DNA from: Otatea glauca
Taxonomy: Eukaryota; Streptophyta; Magnoliopsida; Poales; Poaceae
Assembly (NCBI GenBank): GCA_036346275.1
Contig: CM070722.1
Span: 22,281,336 to 22,345,335 of the forward strand
Direction: 5' to 3'
DNA length: 64,000 nucleotides
The position numbers and the translations under genes are program-made. Below the pieces are notes generated by a model. That model saw only the letters and a program-made list of their open reading frames with translations, did not search any database and was not told the DNA's origin. Shown one piece after another: positions 21,705 to 34,145 of this stretch (position 1 is its first letter; each line of letters opens with the position of its first letter).

Positions 21705-22663
21705 GATTACTGGATATAAAAGAGAGTTTCAAGGAGTAAGATCAAGGGATATGCCCTAGAAACTTAGAATCTTGTAAAAATAGCTAATTGAGAGCAACTT
21801 AACTGCAAATCCGGTGCTACCGCCCATGCAAATCCGGTAGCACGGACACGAAAATGCTATCAACACAGGACCGTAGCACCGGTTAGATGTAGGTTTGAAC
21901 AAAATTTGTCTGAAATCATGATTTTGAATGGTTTGATTCAGGAAATGTTGATTAACAACATGTATATCCTTCATCAAATTCATTTCAACCATAAATTTCA
22001 ACAAATTTCTACACATTTTGCTATTTTCTCACAAAACCCTCAAAAGGTATGAAGATGATGCTAGGGCATGAGAAATCGATGGATTCTGAACAAAAGAAGG
22101 TACCTTTGAGAGAGGATCGAGTGAAGATAAAAAAGATTGAGAGGAATCTTGATTTCTCCGGATGAATTTGAAGTAATTTTAGTGGGGAACCGAATGAAAA
22201 AGGAGAGAGAGAGAAACGAGAGAGGTGTGGTGTGAAGGATGAAGAAAAGAATGGTTGCACCGCACTGGGTTTAACCCTCAAAACCCGATAAATCCGGTGC
22301 TACCGCGGTTTTTTCGGTAGTACCGGTCTCCGGTTCTACCGCTCTTGTATGAGCGGTGCTACCGGGAAAACAGCCAAAGCAGAGATAAACACCCAGAGAA
22401 TTCAACATAACTAATAGAATTTTAATTATTTTTATATAAGACATATAATTGCATCCAAAACTTATATAAATTTTCGAGATTTTATGGCTTAATTATGATT
22501 CAACCACATTCTTTTTGAAACATATAACCCTATTTGGGATTCAAGACATGTGAAACACATAAAGAGCTCCCCCTCAACAAGTGCTATATTTAAAGAATTT
22601 TGAAGAGCACTAAATAAACTCCAAAAAAATGACCAAATAAACATTTAAGCAAGATCCAAAGAC
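21705..22663 (-). promoter_or_regulatory. Spacer between Sirevirus pol and accessory ORF, with two palindrome clusters
   Basis: About 960 bp without a recognised gene. Palindromes of the LTR type recur at 21811-21882 (CCGGTGCTACCG...CCGTAGCACCGG) and 22293-22366 (CCGGTGCTACCG...GCGGTGCTACCGGG). A GGGGGAG polypurine tract lies at 22566-22574 (minus strand). The stretch could hold a second promoter or the leader of a spliced RNA for the accessory ORF; this is inferred from position only. Confidence 0.45.
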
Positions 22664-24564
22664 TCAAACCACATTTGAGATGTCTATGACATTTAATTCA
22701 TTCCTCAATTTACAGAACCGGGCTTCATCTAAAGGCTTGGTTAAGATATCCGCTAATTGATCTTTGGTTCTAATGTGACTAATCACTATATCTCCTTTGC
22801 TATCATGATCTCTCAAGAAATGATGACGGATTTCTATATGCTTGGTTCTTGAGTGTTGGACTGGGTTGTTGGCTATTTTAACGGCACTTTCATTATCACA
22901 TAATAGAGGCACATTTTTAAAGTCCATTCCATAGTCCATTAAAGTTTGCCTCATCCATAATAATTGAGCACAACAACTACCGGCGGATATGTATTCGGCT
23001 TCGGCGGTGGATAGAGCTACGGAATTTTGTTTCTTGGAATAATTGAACCAAGAAATGAGGGATCTACCTAGTAATTGGCAATTTCCGGAGGTGCTTTTTC
23101 TTGCATCCCGCATAATCGAAGTCCGAATATCCAATCAAGTCAAAATTAGCACCTTTAGGATACCATAACCCTATGTTTGAGGAATGCTTTAGATATCTTA
23201 GAATTCTCTTAACAGCTACTAAATGACATTCTTTAGGGGAAGTTTGAAAGCGAGCACACATGCACACACTAAACATAATATCGGGCCTAGATGCGGTGAG
23301 ATAAAGTAGACTACCAATCATAGAGCGATAAAGTTTTAGGTCTACCGGTTTACCTCCCTTGTTTAGATCAAGATGCCCGTTAGAAGCCATTGGAGTCTTG
23401 ATAGGCTTCGAGTCTTCCATGCCAAATCTCTTTAGCAAGTCTTTCACATATTTAGTTTGACTCACGAAGGTCCCATTTTTGAGTTGCTTGATTTGAAGTT
23501 CAAGGAAGAAGCTTAATTCTCCAATCATTGACATCTCAAACTCCCTTGACATCATATCACCAAATTATTTGCAAAAGTCTTCGTTAGTAGAACCAAATAT
23601 AATATCATCAACATATATTTGGCATACAAAGAATTCCTCATCAATTATTTTTGTAAAGAGTGTTGTCTCAACCTTCCCAATTTTGAACCCTTTAGAAAGT
23701 AGAAAATCTCTAAGCCGCTCATACCATGCTCTAGGAGCTTGTTTGAGACCATATAGCGCCTTAGAGAGTTTGTAAACATGGTTTGGATATTTAGAGCTTT
23801 CAAAACTGGGAGGTTGTTCAACAAATACCAATTCGGATATTTCTCCATTTAGAAAAGCATTCTTTACATCCATTTGAAATAATTTAATATCAAAACATGA
23901 TGCAAAAGCAAGAAAGATTCTAATAGCTTCTAATCTAGCCACGGGTGCAAAAGTTTCACCAAAATCCAAACCTTCGATTTGAGTGAATCCTTGAGCCACT
24001 AACTGAACCTTATTTCTTACCACAATACAATTTTCATCTTGTTTGTTTCGGAAGACCCATTTTGTGCCTATTACATTGTGTTCTTTGGGTCTTTCCACTA
24101 AAGTCCAAACATCATTCCTAGCAAAGTTATTGAGTTCTTCATGCATTGAATTTACCCAATCCGTAACATCTAGAGCTTCATCTATGTGAGTAGGTTCAAA
24201 AGAAGATACAAAGGAGTAATGTTTGCAAAAAGAAGCGACACGAGATCGAGTTTGAACACCCTTACTAACATCACCCAATATTTGATCTATTGGATGATCT
24301 TTGGAGAGCCCATGATGAATTCTTTGAGGTAGAGTATGCGTTTGTTGATCACTCTCCTTCTCATCCACATGAATAGGTTGAACTTGACTTGGCGTAGCAG
24401 AAGTAGAGGGCTCAACTTTAGTGGATGAAGGTGGATCTTGTTTATCCTCCTTTGGTTTTATGTCTCCAAGTGTCATGTTCTTCATTGCTTCTCTTAAACC
24501 TTCTTCACCTACATCATCCAAGTTTTCTTGCTCTTCTTGAGAGACATTAGTTTCATCAAACTCA
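22664..24564 (-). pseudogene. Sirevirus pol, C-terminal half: reverse transcriptase and RNase H
   Basis: On the minus strand the frame runs from the E2 junction through a linker, then copia reverse transcriptase: WTLVERPKEHNVIGTKWVFR, FAPVARLEAIRIFLAFAS, the MDVKNAFLNGE motif, and the active-site YVDD at about 23604-23615. A stop at 23562-23567 interrupts the RT thumb. A small deletion near 23095-23105 shifts frame before RNase H, which is recognisable by RKSTSGNCQLLGRSLISWF, STAEAEYISAG and DILTKPLDEARFCKLRNEL and ends at 22664. It continues the polyprotein of 46649-47956 on the other side of E2; the two halves were one gene before insertion. Confidence 0.9.
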
Positions 24565-24838
24565 CACTATAAGAAACAGAGAAAAATTCGTGGGTTTTTT
24601 TAAATTTGTGGGCAAAAAAAAACCCACGAATTTATTTATTTAAATTCGTCGGTTTCTATAAAACCCACATTTTTAATTAAATTCGTGGGCCACAATAACA
24701 CCCACGAATTTATTTATTTAAATTCGTGGGCCACAATAACACCCACGAATTTATTTATTTAAATTCGTGGGCCACAATTTACGCACGAATTTACTTATTT
24801 AAATCCGTGGGCCACAATACACCCACGGATTTAACAGC
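24565..24838. repeat. E2 left terminal inverted repeat and subterminal array
   Basis: After the terminus come repeated units with core AAATTCGTGGG and CCCACGAATTT, spaced by CCACAATAACA (24650-24835). Three consecutive units are nearly identical (34-46 bp period). Confidence 0.88.
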
Positions 24839-25340
24839 GAATTGAAAAGCCCATCGGGCTTCCTCTCTGTCTCGTTGCTCTCGCCCGCGCCGCGCGCCGC
24901 CCCCCGCGCTTCGCCCGCCCTAGCTCGCGCTGCGTTCGCGCCCGTCCCCGCTGCGCGCCGCGCCGCCACTGCGTGGCGCCGCCCGCCACCCGCTCGGCAC
25001 CGTGCGCCGCCCGCTCGGCACCGCCGTCGCGCGCCCGCCGCGCCGCGCCGCCCGCCTCGCCACGCCGCGCCGCCGGCCGCTCGCGACGAGACGCCGCCGA
25101 TGCGCCGTGCCGCCGCCCGCCGGCAGCCACCTGCGCCGTCGCCCGCTGCCGCTGCGCGCCGCCGCCGCCCGGCCGCCTCCGCCGCGCCGCTGCCTCTCGG
25201 CGCGCGAGACGCCGCCCGCCCATCTGCCGCCGGTCGCGGCGCCCCCCCCCGCCCGCCGCGCCACTATCGCGCCATCGCCGCACCGCCTCCGTCGCTGGAG
25301 CCACCCCGCCCTCCCCGGACCCTCCGCAACGCCCCCACCG
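24839..25340 (+). other. GC-rich leader of the E2 tnp2 gene
   Basis: About 500 bp of extremely GC-rich, low-complexity sequence (strings of CGCCGC, CCGCCG). It is open in several frames on both strands, giving long Arg/Ala/Pro ORFs (24842-25489, 24831-25304 and others) that are compositional artefacts. GGTATATTTC at 25349 may be a splice donor. E1 and E3 have shorter GC-rich leaders in their second genes. 25341-25888 looks like an intron and holds no ORF. Confidence 0.5.
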
Positions 25341-25888
25341 GCGTTGAAGAAGGTATATTTCATCTCTTTTTATATTTGTTTGAAGTTATTTCATCTCATT
25401 TTATATTCGCTGCATATAGTATATATATTTTTATTTTCTCGCTGTCGTTGTATATAACGTTAGAGTTTAGGGTTTGTGTCGAACAGTAGAGAGCCTAGGC
25501 GTCACCCGTTCAGGAACGGCGCATCTCACATTTGTTTCTGAGGTGCGCGGTTCCGGAATTGTCCAGCGTATTTTGGACAGCCCGAGAATGTTGGTTGTTG
25601 CATAGGGCCTGTAACGTGCGAGCGATCCGAACGTGATTTCAGCCGCATAACCCTATTGTTCTCCGACGCACCAGCATCAGGCGTTAGTTTGGAGAACAGC
25701 GCGGTTTTGCCGCCGAAATTTCGTTCGGTTCGTAGCGCACGTCACAGGTCGCATGCAATAGTCTCCATTCTTGGGTGGGTTTAGAACACATCTTTCCTAA
25801 TAGGGTTGTCTTTGTCACCTAAGCCACGGTCGTACGTTGACATCGTTTCATTTGTTTAGCTTTGATAATAGGTGACGATCGAAGGGCG

Positions 25889-27391
25889 ATGTATGACGGA
25901 TGGAGGAGTGATGGGGGACACTCGGGCAGATCACGAATGCTTTCTTGAAGCAAGCATTCGCTGGAGGAGCTGAATATGTGTATTACCCGTGTACCCTCTG
26001 CGAGAATAACAGCTACTACAGCAAGGATATAGTGCAGTATCACATTTTTAAAAATTGGTTCATGCCTAACTATTTGGTGTGGCACCGTCATGGAGAGGCC
26101 GCAGGGCAAGCCATTGAGATGGAAGAGATGCTGAACCATGGGGAGGATCACGACCGGATGGAAGAGATGCTGGATGATCTTGGCAGGGGGATTGAATTTA
26201 ACTCTGGGGAGGGGTCACAGCCGGAGGAGGTTAAGGAATGCTATAGGCTACTTGACGCCTCGGACGAGAAGCTACATGACTTGACCAATGTGACCATCCT
26301 GCAGGCGGTTACACGGCTTATGTCGATGAAGTCGAAGTTCAACTTTTCGAACAAATGCTTCAACGCTTTGCTTGAACTTATGAATGATGTCCTTCCGCCT
26401 AACCACAAGATGCCAAAGGATTTGTACCGATCGAAAAAGTTGATGGCCGGCCTCGAGATGAATTACCAGAAGATTGATGTGTGCGAGAATAATTGCATGC
26501 TGTTCTGGAAGGATCATGACAAGGATACTCATTATATGCATTGCGGTAAGTGTAGATTCGTTGAGGTGGTAGATGAGGAAGGGGTATCAGTGACTACAAA
26601 GGTCGCGACTAAACAGCTTCGGTACATGCCGATCACGGATAGGCTTAAACGGCTGTACATGTCAAAAGAAACAGCGAAACATATGCGGTGGCACAAAGAA
26701 TGTAAACGTGAGGACCAAGACTCGGATATGATGGTGCATCCGTCTGATGGCGAGGCATGGCAGGCATTACACCGATTCGATCCTGCATTTGCAAGCGACC
26801 CTAGGAGTGTCCGTCTTGGTTTGTCCACGGACGGTTTCACACCTTTCAGCATAAGCGCTAGCCCTTACTCTTGTTGGCCGGTCTTCATCATGCCATACAA
26901 TCTTCCACCTGAGTTTTGCTTGAAAGAGGGGTTCATATTCCTTGCTCTTGTCATTCCAGGTCCTAAGCATCCTGGGAAGGATCTCAACGTGTTCATGTGG
27001 CCCTTAATTGATGAGCTGAAGAAGTTGTGGCGAGGGGAAAAGGCATACGACAGCGTTGGTGGTAGAGAATTTACCTTACGAGCCGCATACCTGTGGTCGG
27101 TCCATGATTAGTTGGCATATGGCAATTGGGCCGGCTGGTGTGTTCATGGTCGCCTGTGTGGTCCAATTTGTAGGGCTGACTCTGATGCATTCAGGCTCAC
27201 GCACGGTAAAAAGATCACATTCTTCGATTGCCATCGACGATGGCTTCCGGCGAGGCACCCTTTTAGGAACGACGCCAAAGCATTTCGAAAAGGACAGAAA
27301 GTTAAAAAAGGGCCGCCGAAGCGACTCACAGGAGAGGAGATCGCTGAATGGCATAGTCGGCTTCTACGATCTACGGAAGTGGGTTTCACTG
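25889..27391 (+). pseudogene. E2 tnp2 transposase, N-terminal part (interrupted by gypsy element)
   Basis: Start ATG 25889 gives MYDGWRSDG, with a frameshift before the main frame (25918-27108). Domains: transposase-associated domain with YYPCTLCENN zinc motif (25979-26010); then the TNP2 core with CENNCMLFWKDHDKDTHYMHC, RYMPITDRLKRLYMS, LGLSTDGFTPFSIS (about 26815-26850) and GKDLNVFMWPLIDELKKLW (about 26977-27030). A TAG at 27109 is followed by continued homology to 27386, where the Tekay-like element is inserted. The remainder lies at 39313-41340. Confidence 0.88.
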
Positions 27392-30300
27392 TGTCGGGAC
27401 CCGAATTTGCAAATCCGGACCCTCTGTGTATAACGCACTAGTCCAGGATCACGCTAGTGCACACAGGCTCAACATAGATGTTATCACAGTCACACACAGA
27501 GGAATATAGCATAAACTTCAATAATTAATGATAATCGTTGTCTTACATGAATAATGCCTCACAGGCTTAAATAAGAAACACAAATAAGTAGCAATGAAAA
27601 ATAAATAAGCGTAGCGACTTCGATTTACCACAGCAACCGACGAGGCTCGGACCCTAAGCATTCGCATCCAAATAATCCTCTTCTATGAATGGCGAGATTC
27701 TTCCTCTTACGAAGTTGTGTTGTTGGGGTGAGTACATAAAGCACCCAACAAGTTGTGCATGAGAATGCAAGTCTAATATTCTATATGCTTTGGCTTAATC
27801 CAAAGGAATGGCTAATATGGCTATTTTGCAAGAAGCAAAGATTTAACAAGAATACAAGAAATAGATTGAAAAGCAAGAAACAATAACAAGAATTGATAGA
27901 TTCAGATTTATGAAGTAAACCAAGTTTCCAACCCTAAATCAATTTTCCACTTCCCATGGCACCGCCATCCAACAAGTTTTTGTTTAACAAAAGTCTAACC
28001 CTTAATCAGTAATTCAGAGCTTTGCTCAATACCGTGAGCATGGCTATTCGAATAGATTGTACACTCTGCAGAGGTTATGCACTTTACCCACACGATACAA
28101 CCAAACACCACCAAGGCGAGTGATCGTAATAAAGCCTTTACAATGCTACACCTAGACCCAAGATCGCCGCTAAGGTTTCAACATCAAGGGTTAAACCACC
28201 ACAATAGGCCCCCTCTTGCGCCATGTGAGTTAAACCGTAACCCGGACTCACTATTCACCACGACAAGATCAAATCTAGGTTTTACAAATTATTCACTAGG
28301 TTTGTCCCATTCCGCACATGTGGTTGCAAGAGAGACTCGTGTCAAAGGCTTGCAAGGTTAAGTCCTTAAAGTGATTAAGGCAAGACTTCCACATACCCCC
28401 GCCAACCCCGCCCACCTTGGCACACTGCGCCTTGCCACTTGCCCCAATCTAAATCATTACCACCCAGCTTGATTACCAAGCACCACATGCCATCAACATT
28501 TCAATCTAGATGTGTGACCTCCTTGCCACGACAACTTGATATCACTGTGTGACGACACATGACACACCAATTCATAAACATTGTTCCATATTCCATTAGT
28601 CAAAATTAAGTATCAACATTCGGACACATGTGATGACGTGGCATGGCTAAGCAATCTACGACGGTCTAACTAGTCCCATGTTGATTATTAATATTAACCA
28701 ACTATAATTCCACATCCTAGGGTGACAAATAGATCATGGCATAAAATTGACAAGGTATGATTTAATTCAAATAGGCACATTATCTAATTCCCAGATTAAT
28801 TGAAATCATTTATACATATAAAATATCATGCATAAAGTTTAAGAGATAAAATAGAAATTTGGTGAAAATTAGGTGAAACATGATCAAAGCACAACTTGCC
28901 TTGGAGTAGGTGCTGGTCTTGATCTGAGCTTGGATCTTGGAGCGACGAATCTTCCTCCGGATCACCGAGCAGTTCAACGTCTACGCGAAACGATGTCAAA
29001 ATAGCAAATAAACACCAAACCAGAGAGCAAACAAACTCCAAAAATAAAATAAAATTCACTAATAAATAGATCTTGATTTTACAAATTTTTAGAAATTTGA
29101 ATCACTCAAATCCGAGTTAAAATGCAAAAGATATAGCCTTTTGAAGTTTGAATAAACATCAAAATACGAGAAAATAGGATTTCGATTTTTCCAATTATTT
29201 TTCTATTGGAAAAGATTTTATTGCGCTACGCCGACGCCACCGACTCGGACCAATCAGCGTTGACACGCCGCTCGTCCATGGACTCGGTCCATAGAACCGC
29301 CTCGTCCACCGTGGACGCGCCCACGGCGCCGCGCCACGCGCCGACACGCGGCGCAAGATCGATCGGTCGCCACGCCGCCGTGCCGATGCCGACACGCCGC
29401 GTGCATCCACGCGATGATCCGACGCCACCGATCTACCCCTACGTGTCACTAAACGACCGCTTATCTTAGATCTAACGGTCCATCTTACCGGAGAGGTTCA
29501 CCGCTGATGAGGATGACGCGGCGCGATCTGAACGGTTCGGCGAAGATCCAACGGCTGCGCGAAGCTTCGAGACACGGCGGCGGGCTTGCACCGGAGCGGA
29601 GGAAGACGACCACCCGAACGGCGTTTCGACGCGATTCCGGCGAGAAGAAGGGCAGACTCGACGCGGCACGACGCGAGGAACTCGGATCTGGAACCGATTC
29701 GGCGAACGGCGGCTTGACGACGGCGGAACTCGAAGAAAACCGCAGCGGCGAAGAGCAAACTCCGAGAGCTCTCGCGAGGCTACAAGCCGGCGACTAACGG
29801 CGAAGGCTAGCATCGGCGGATGCGCTCGGGATGGCGATCCTCGAGCGCGGTCCGCGCTTTAAATAGCCTCGCGAACGCCGTAAAAGGCAACCCTAAAATC
29901 ACGCGGCGGCGGCAAGCGGCGGCGGATTCGAAACCGAATCGAGACGATGATCGCGCGTCCGTCCGATCTGCGATGAACGGCCGCGATTCCCCCAACGCGA
30001 TACGATCCGATCCGCTCTTTCCAAAATCAACGGATGCGATCGATCTTTCCAAACGACGCAAGGAATCCTCACCACGCGATCTTGATCCAACGGCCAAGTC
30101 GCTAGGGTTTCGCGAAAGGAGACAAACCGTCGATCTGGATCCAATGGTCCATACGCGAGGCGGCGGGGAACGGGCTAACGGGCGCACCGCGATGGATCGC
30201 AGATGCACGATCTTGGGCTTGGCCCAAGATCATTCACTCGATTTCCAACGCTTTTCGATTTAAAATAATTCCGAAATTAGATTAATTCATTTAAGGCAAT

Positions 30301-30535
30301 TAAAATATCGGGAAAATCCAAGAAAATTCTCATAAATACTTTGAAACATTACGACTCAAATAAAATATTTTTGACAAAACTTCATATTATTCTTATCTAT
30401 ATATAATTAGTTTTCACCAAAGGTTCAATATACTTAATTAAAATAAATTCAAATAATTTCGGAAAATCCAATAATTTAAGAAAATCACAAAATGCACGTG
30501 AGCGAAATTATAAATCAAATTTTTGGGATGTTACA
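27392..30535 (-). repeat. Tekay-like 3' LTR (left copy)
   Basis: 3144 bp from TGTCGGGACCCG to GGGATGTTACA. The region 29220-30230 is GC-rich; ORFs there (29206-29469, 29472-29813, 29820-30263 and antisense ones) are compositional. It pairs with 36192-39312 over its whole length; the two differ mainly by 1-3 base indels. Confidence 0.92.
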
Positions 30536-30550
30536 AACCTCCCCCTTAAT
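30536..30550 (-). other. Tekay-like polypurine tract
   Basis: Minus-strand ATTAAGGGGGAGGTT directly precedes the 3' LTR and is the expected plus-strand primer. Confidence 0.8.
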
Positions 30551-33500
30551 GTAATCTCGACCCGAGATTCAAGGTCGACTAGGAATAGGTTTGGAAATTC
30601 GACTTGAGATCCTCTTCACGCTCCCCGAGTTGCCTCATTCTCGGAATGGTTGCTCCATCGAACTCGCAAAACGAACCGACTTGTTCACGGTTCTGCGGTC
30701 CATGACATCCAAAATTTTCATTGGATGTTCTTTGTAGGTCAAATCCTTACGCAACTCAATCTCTTCCATAGGTGTGCGCTCACTGCACCAAGACACTTCT
30801 TGAGTTGTGACACATGGAACACATCATGCACGCCGCCAAGAATCGCGGCAATTCCAAGCGATAAGCAACCTTCCTCGACGGCTCAAAATTTTGAACGGTC
30901 CAACATATCTTGGGGCAAGCTTTCCTTTAGCGTGGAACCTTTAACTCCTTTTAGAGGGGTAACCCTAAGATACACGAAATCTTCGGTTCAAACTCAAATC
31001 ACGGCGTCGATTATCTGCATAACTTTTTTGTCTTGACTGCGCGATTTTCAACCTGTCTCTTATCATGGCAACTTGCTCTTCAGCTTCCTTAAGAATATTA
31101 GGGCCAAATATCATACGCTCCCCTGTCTCATTCCAATTCAGTGGGGTACGACAGGCACGACCATATAAAGCCTCAAATGGCGACATCGCAAACTAGCTCT
31201 GTAATCGTTGTTATAGCCGAACTCGCATATGGTAAGCATTTGTCCCATGAAGTGGTGTAGGCTAAAGCGCAAGCTCTTAACATATCTTCTAAAATCTGAT
31301 TTACTCTTTCGTCGACCATCGGTTCATGGATGGTATTGTGCTAAAGTTCAAACGCTGCTCCCATGGCTTCATGCAATTTGTCCCAAAATCTCGAGGTGAA
31401 GGCGAGTACCTCTCGACACTATTTTCTTAGGCACACCATGCAAACACACGATTCGGGCTATGTATAATTCTACTAACCGGTCTCCTGAGTAAGTTGTCTT
31501 AACCGGGATGAAGTGAGCAACTTTGGTCAATCGATCCACAATGACCCATATAGAATCATACCCATTTTGAGTTCTTGGCAATCCGTGATGAAATCCATAC
31601 CGATTTCTTCCCACTTCCATTCGGGATTTTTAGCGGTTGTAGCAAACCTGCTGGTCTCGATGTATTGCCTTAACTCTCGGCATACATCGCACAAGGCAAC
31701 GTGCTCGCGACTTCACGCTTCATATTCGCCACCAAAACCTCTCATTTAAGTCCCGTACATCTTAGCGCTTCTCGATGAATTGAATACTTGGAATCATGAG
31801 CCTCTTCCAAAATCAACCGCTTAAGTTCAGTCATTTGGCACACAAATGCGACCACGAACCACATGGTACCTTGGTCATCCACGGAAAGTCCTTTGCTAAT
31901 CCTTCATCCTTTTAGCCTTGATCCGTTGACTTTCTCATCATCTTTTGTCCTTCCCGAATTTGATCTTCGAGCATTGGCTTCACTTCCAAAGCAGCTAGGA
32001 ATCCTTCCAAACTACTTCAGCTTTAAATTTTGCAATTTCTCACGATTCGATTGTCCTTCCGCACCATCATATTCGCCACGTAGCTCTTGCGACTTAAGGC
32101 ATCGGCTACTACATTTGCTTTTCCTGATGGTAATGAATTCCCATGTTATAATCCTTGATTAATTCCAACCATCTCCTTTGCCTCATATTGAGATCGATTG
32201 AGTGAAAATATATTTCAAACTCTTATGGTCCGTATATATCTCACATCTATTTCCAATGAGATAATGACGCCACAATTTCAAGGCATGCACCACAGCACCA
32301 ATTCCAAGTCATGCGTAGGATAATTTCCTTCATGTGGTCTTAATCGCCTTGACGATATGCGACCACTTTACCCTCTTGCATCAATACGCATCCAAGACCT
32401 CGCCTTGATGCATCACAAGATATATCAAAGCATTCAACATTAGGCAAAACCAACACGGGGCTGTTGTCAAACGCTTTAATTCCTCAAAACTCTTATCACA
32501 ACCTCGTGTCCATGAAAATTTCTTTTCCTTTTTCAACAACTGAGTAAGAGGTCTCGCAATCGTCAAAAATCCTTCTATAAACCGGCGATAATATCCCGCC
32601 ATTCCCCTAAAACTACGGACTGAGTGATGACTTTGTTTGCTCCCAATGCAACATCGCTTCCACTTTGCTTGGGTCGACAAGAACTCCTTCTGCGATCATG
32701 ACATGACCGAGAAATTCCACCTTTTCCTTCCAAAAGTCGATTTATGAATTTAGCATACATTTGTTGCTCACGCAGCTTTTCCAACACTAGCCTCAGATGA
32801 TTTGCGTGCTCTGCTTCGGTCTTTGAATATACCAAAATATCATCTATGAACACAACAACAAACTTGTCCAAGTATTCCATGAAAATCTTATTCATCAAGT
32901 TCATGAAATATGCTGGCGCATTGGTCAATCCAAAAGACATGACCGTGAACTCATAATGCCCGTATCTTGAAGAGAATGCGGTCTTTGGAACATCTCCCGC
33001 CGAATCTTTAGTTGATGATATCCTAACGAAGGTCTATCTTGAGAAAACTCGGCTCCTCTCAACCGGTCGAATGATCATCAATCCTTGGCAACGGATACTT
33101 ATTCTTAATTGTCACTTCATTAAGTGCACGGTAATCAATACACATTCTAAGGCTTCCATCCTTTTTCCCGACAAACAAAATGGCGCTCCCCATGGCGCAT
33201 TTAACTTGGTCTTATAAAACCTTTCTAATAACTCGTCGATCTGCTTCTTCATCTCCACCAACTCATCGGTAGGCATCCGATAAGGTCTTTTGCTATTGGT
33301 GCGGTTCACGGTGCTAACTCAATGACGAACTCGATGTCACGGCCTCGCGGCATTCCTGCAGATCTTCCGAAATACGTCCGATATTCCACGACTCACCGCA
33401 CGCCCTCTATGACGACGGTTCTCATGCTATTAACCATTAATTGACCACCACGAACTGTTGTTGCTTGAAATTTCACTTTCTCTCCTCTAGGGCTCTCAAT

Positions 33501-34145
33501 GGATACAACCTTCACCACAATCCAAAACTGTCTTATGCTTGGTTAACTACCCATTCCCAAAATGACATCTAAAGCTTGGGCATCTAGAATAATCAAGTTC
33601 GCTAGGAACTCTATCCCATTAATTATTAGCTTCACCCCAAACACCCGAGGTTAGATCTTAACTCAGATCCCGGGCTTGGACTAGCATCACACACTTAAGA
33701 TTTTTCATGCTCAAACCATTTTGGATGCAAAAGCTCGAGAGACAAAGGAATGCGAAGCTCTGAATCAAATAATATCATTGCAGTGTATCGAGTTTACAAA
33801 AACTTACCCAAAGACGACGCCCGATGCTTCTGGACTCCATTGGCGGTGATGTGGTTGACTCGCTTGAATAGTAGCTTGAGGCGCCGCTCCCGCTCGTCCG
33901 GCTCCTCGATTCGCTCCGTCGCATCGGTGCCTTAGCGGTGTCGTTCCTAGGTTGAAACGCACCGGCGTGATACCTCCTTTCTCGGGACATCTATTAGCAT
34001 AATGCCCTGACCATTGCAATCGTAGCACCTTCGGCGGCCGATCGTGCATTCCTCCTTGAGCATTGTTACCTTGGGCGGTGTTTGATAACTCGTCACGGTG
34101 GTCGCGGTGCGGTGTTGTTGGTTTGTTAACACTTGCGGTTGGAAC
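30551..34145 (-). pseudogene. Tekay-like pol: protease, RT, RNase H, integrase, chromodomain remnant
   Basis: Minus-strand coding homology is continuous but shifts frame often. A gag zinc knuckle remnant (GHYANRCP) lies near 33990-34030. Reverse transcriptase covers about 33310-32740, with SKRPYRMPTDELVEMKKQID and the active site FIDDILVYSK (Asp pair about 32839-32846). RNase H follows from 32680 (FRGMAGYYRRFIEGF, KKFSWTRGCDKSFEELK). Integrase shows IWVIVDRLTKVAHFIPVKT near 31540 and SPFEALYGRACRTPL near 31150. After the integrase C-terminus, ILDVMDRRTVNKSVRFA near 30700 and a later EEDLKS in another frame look like a broken chromodomain, which in this clade binds histone marks. No frame is long enough to make the polyprotein. 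Confidence 0.85.

Noticed and set aside
24831..25489. Arg/Ala/Pro-rich ORFs on both strands
   Set aside because: Several frames are open at once in a CG/CCG low-complexity stretch; this is a composition effect.
29206..30263. ORFs in the Tekay LTR (also 38014-39015)
   Set aside because: They lie in the GC-rich part of an LTR, occur on both strands and are not kept in frame between the two LTR copies.
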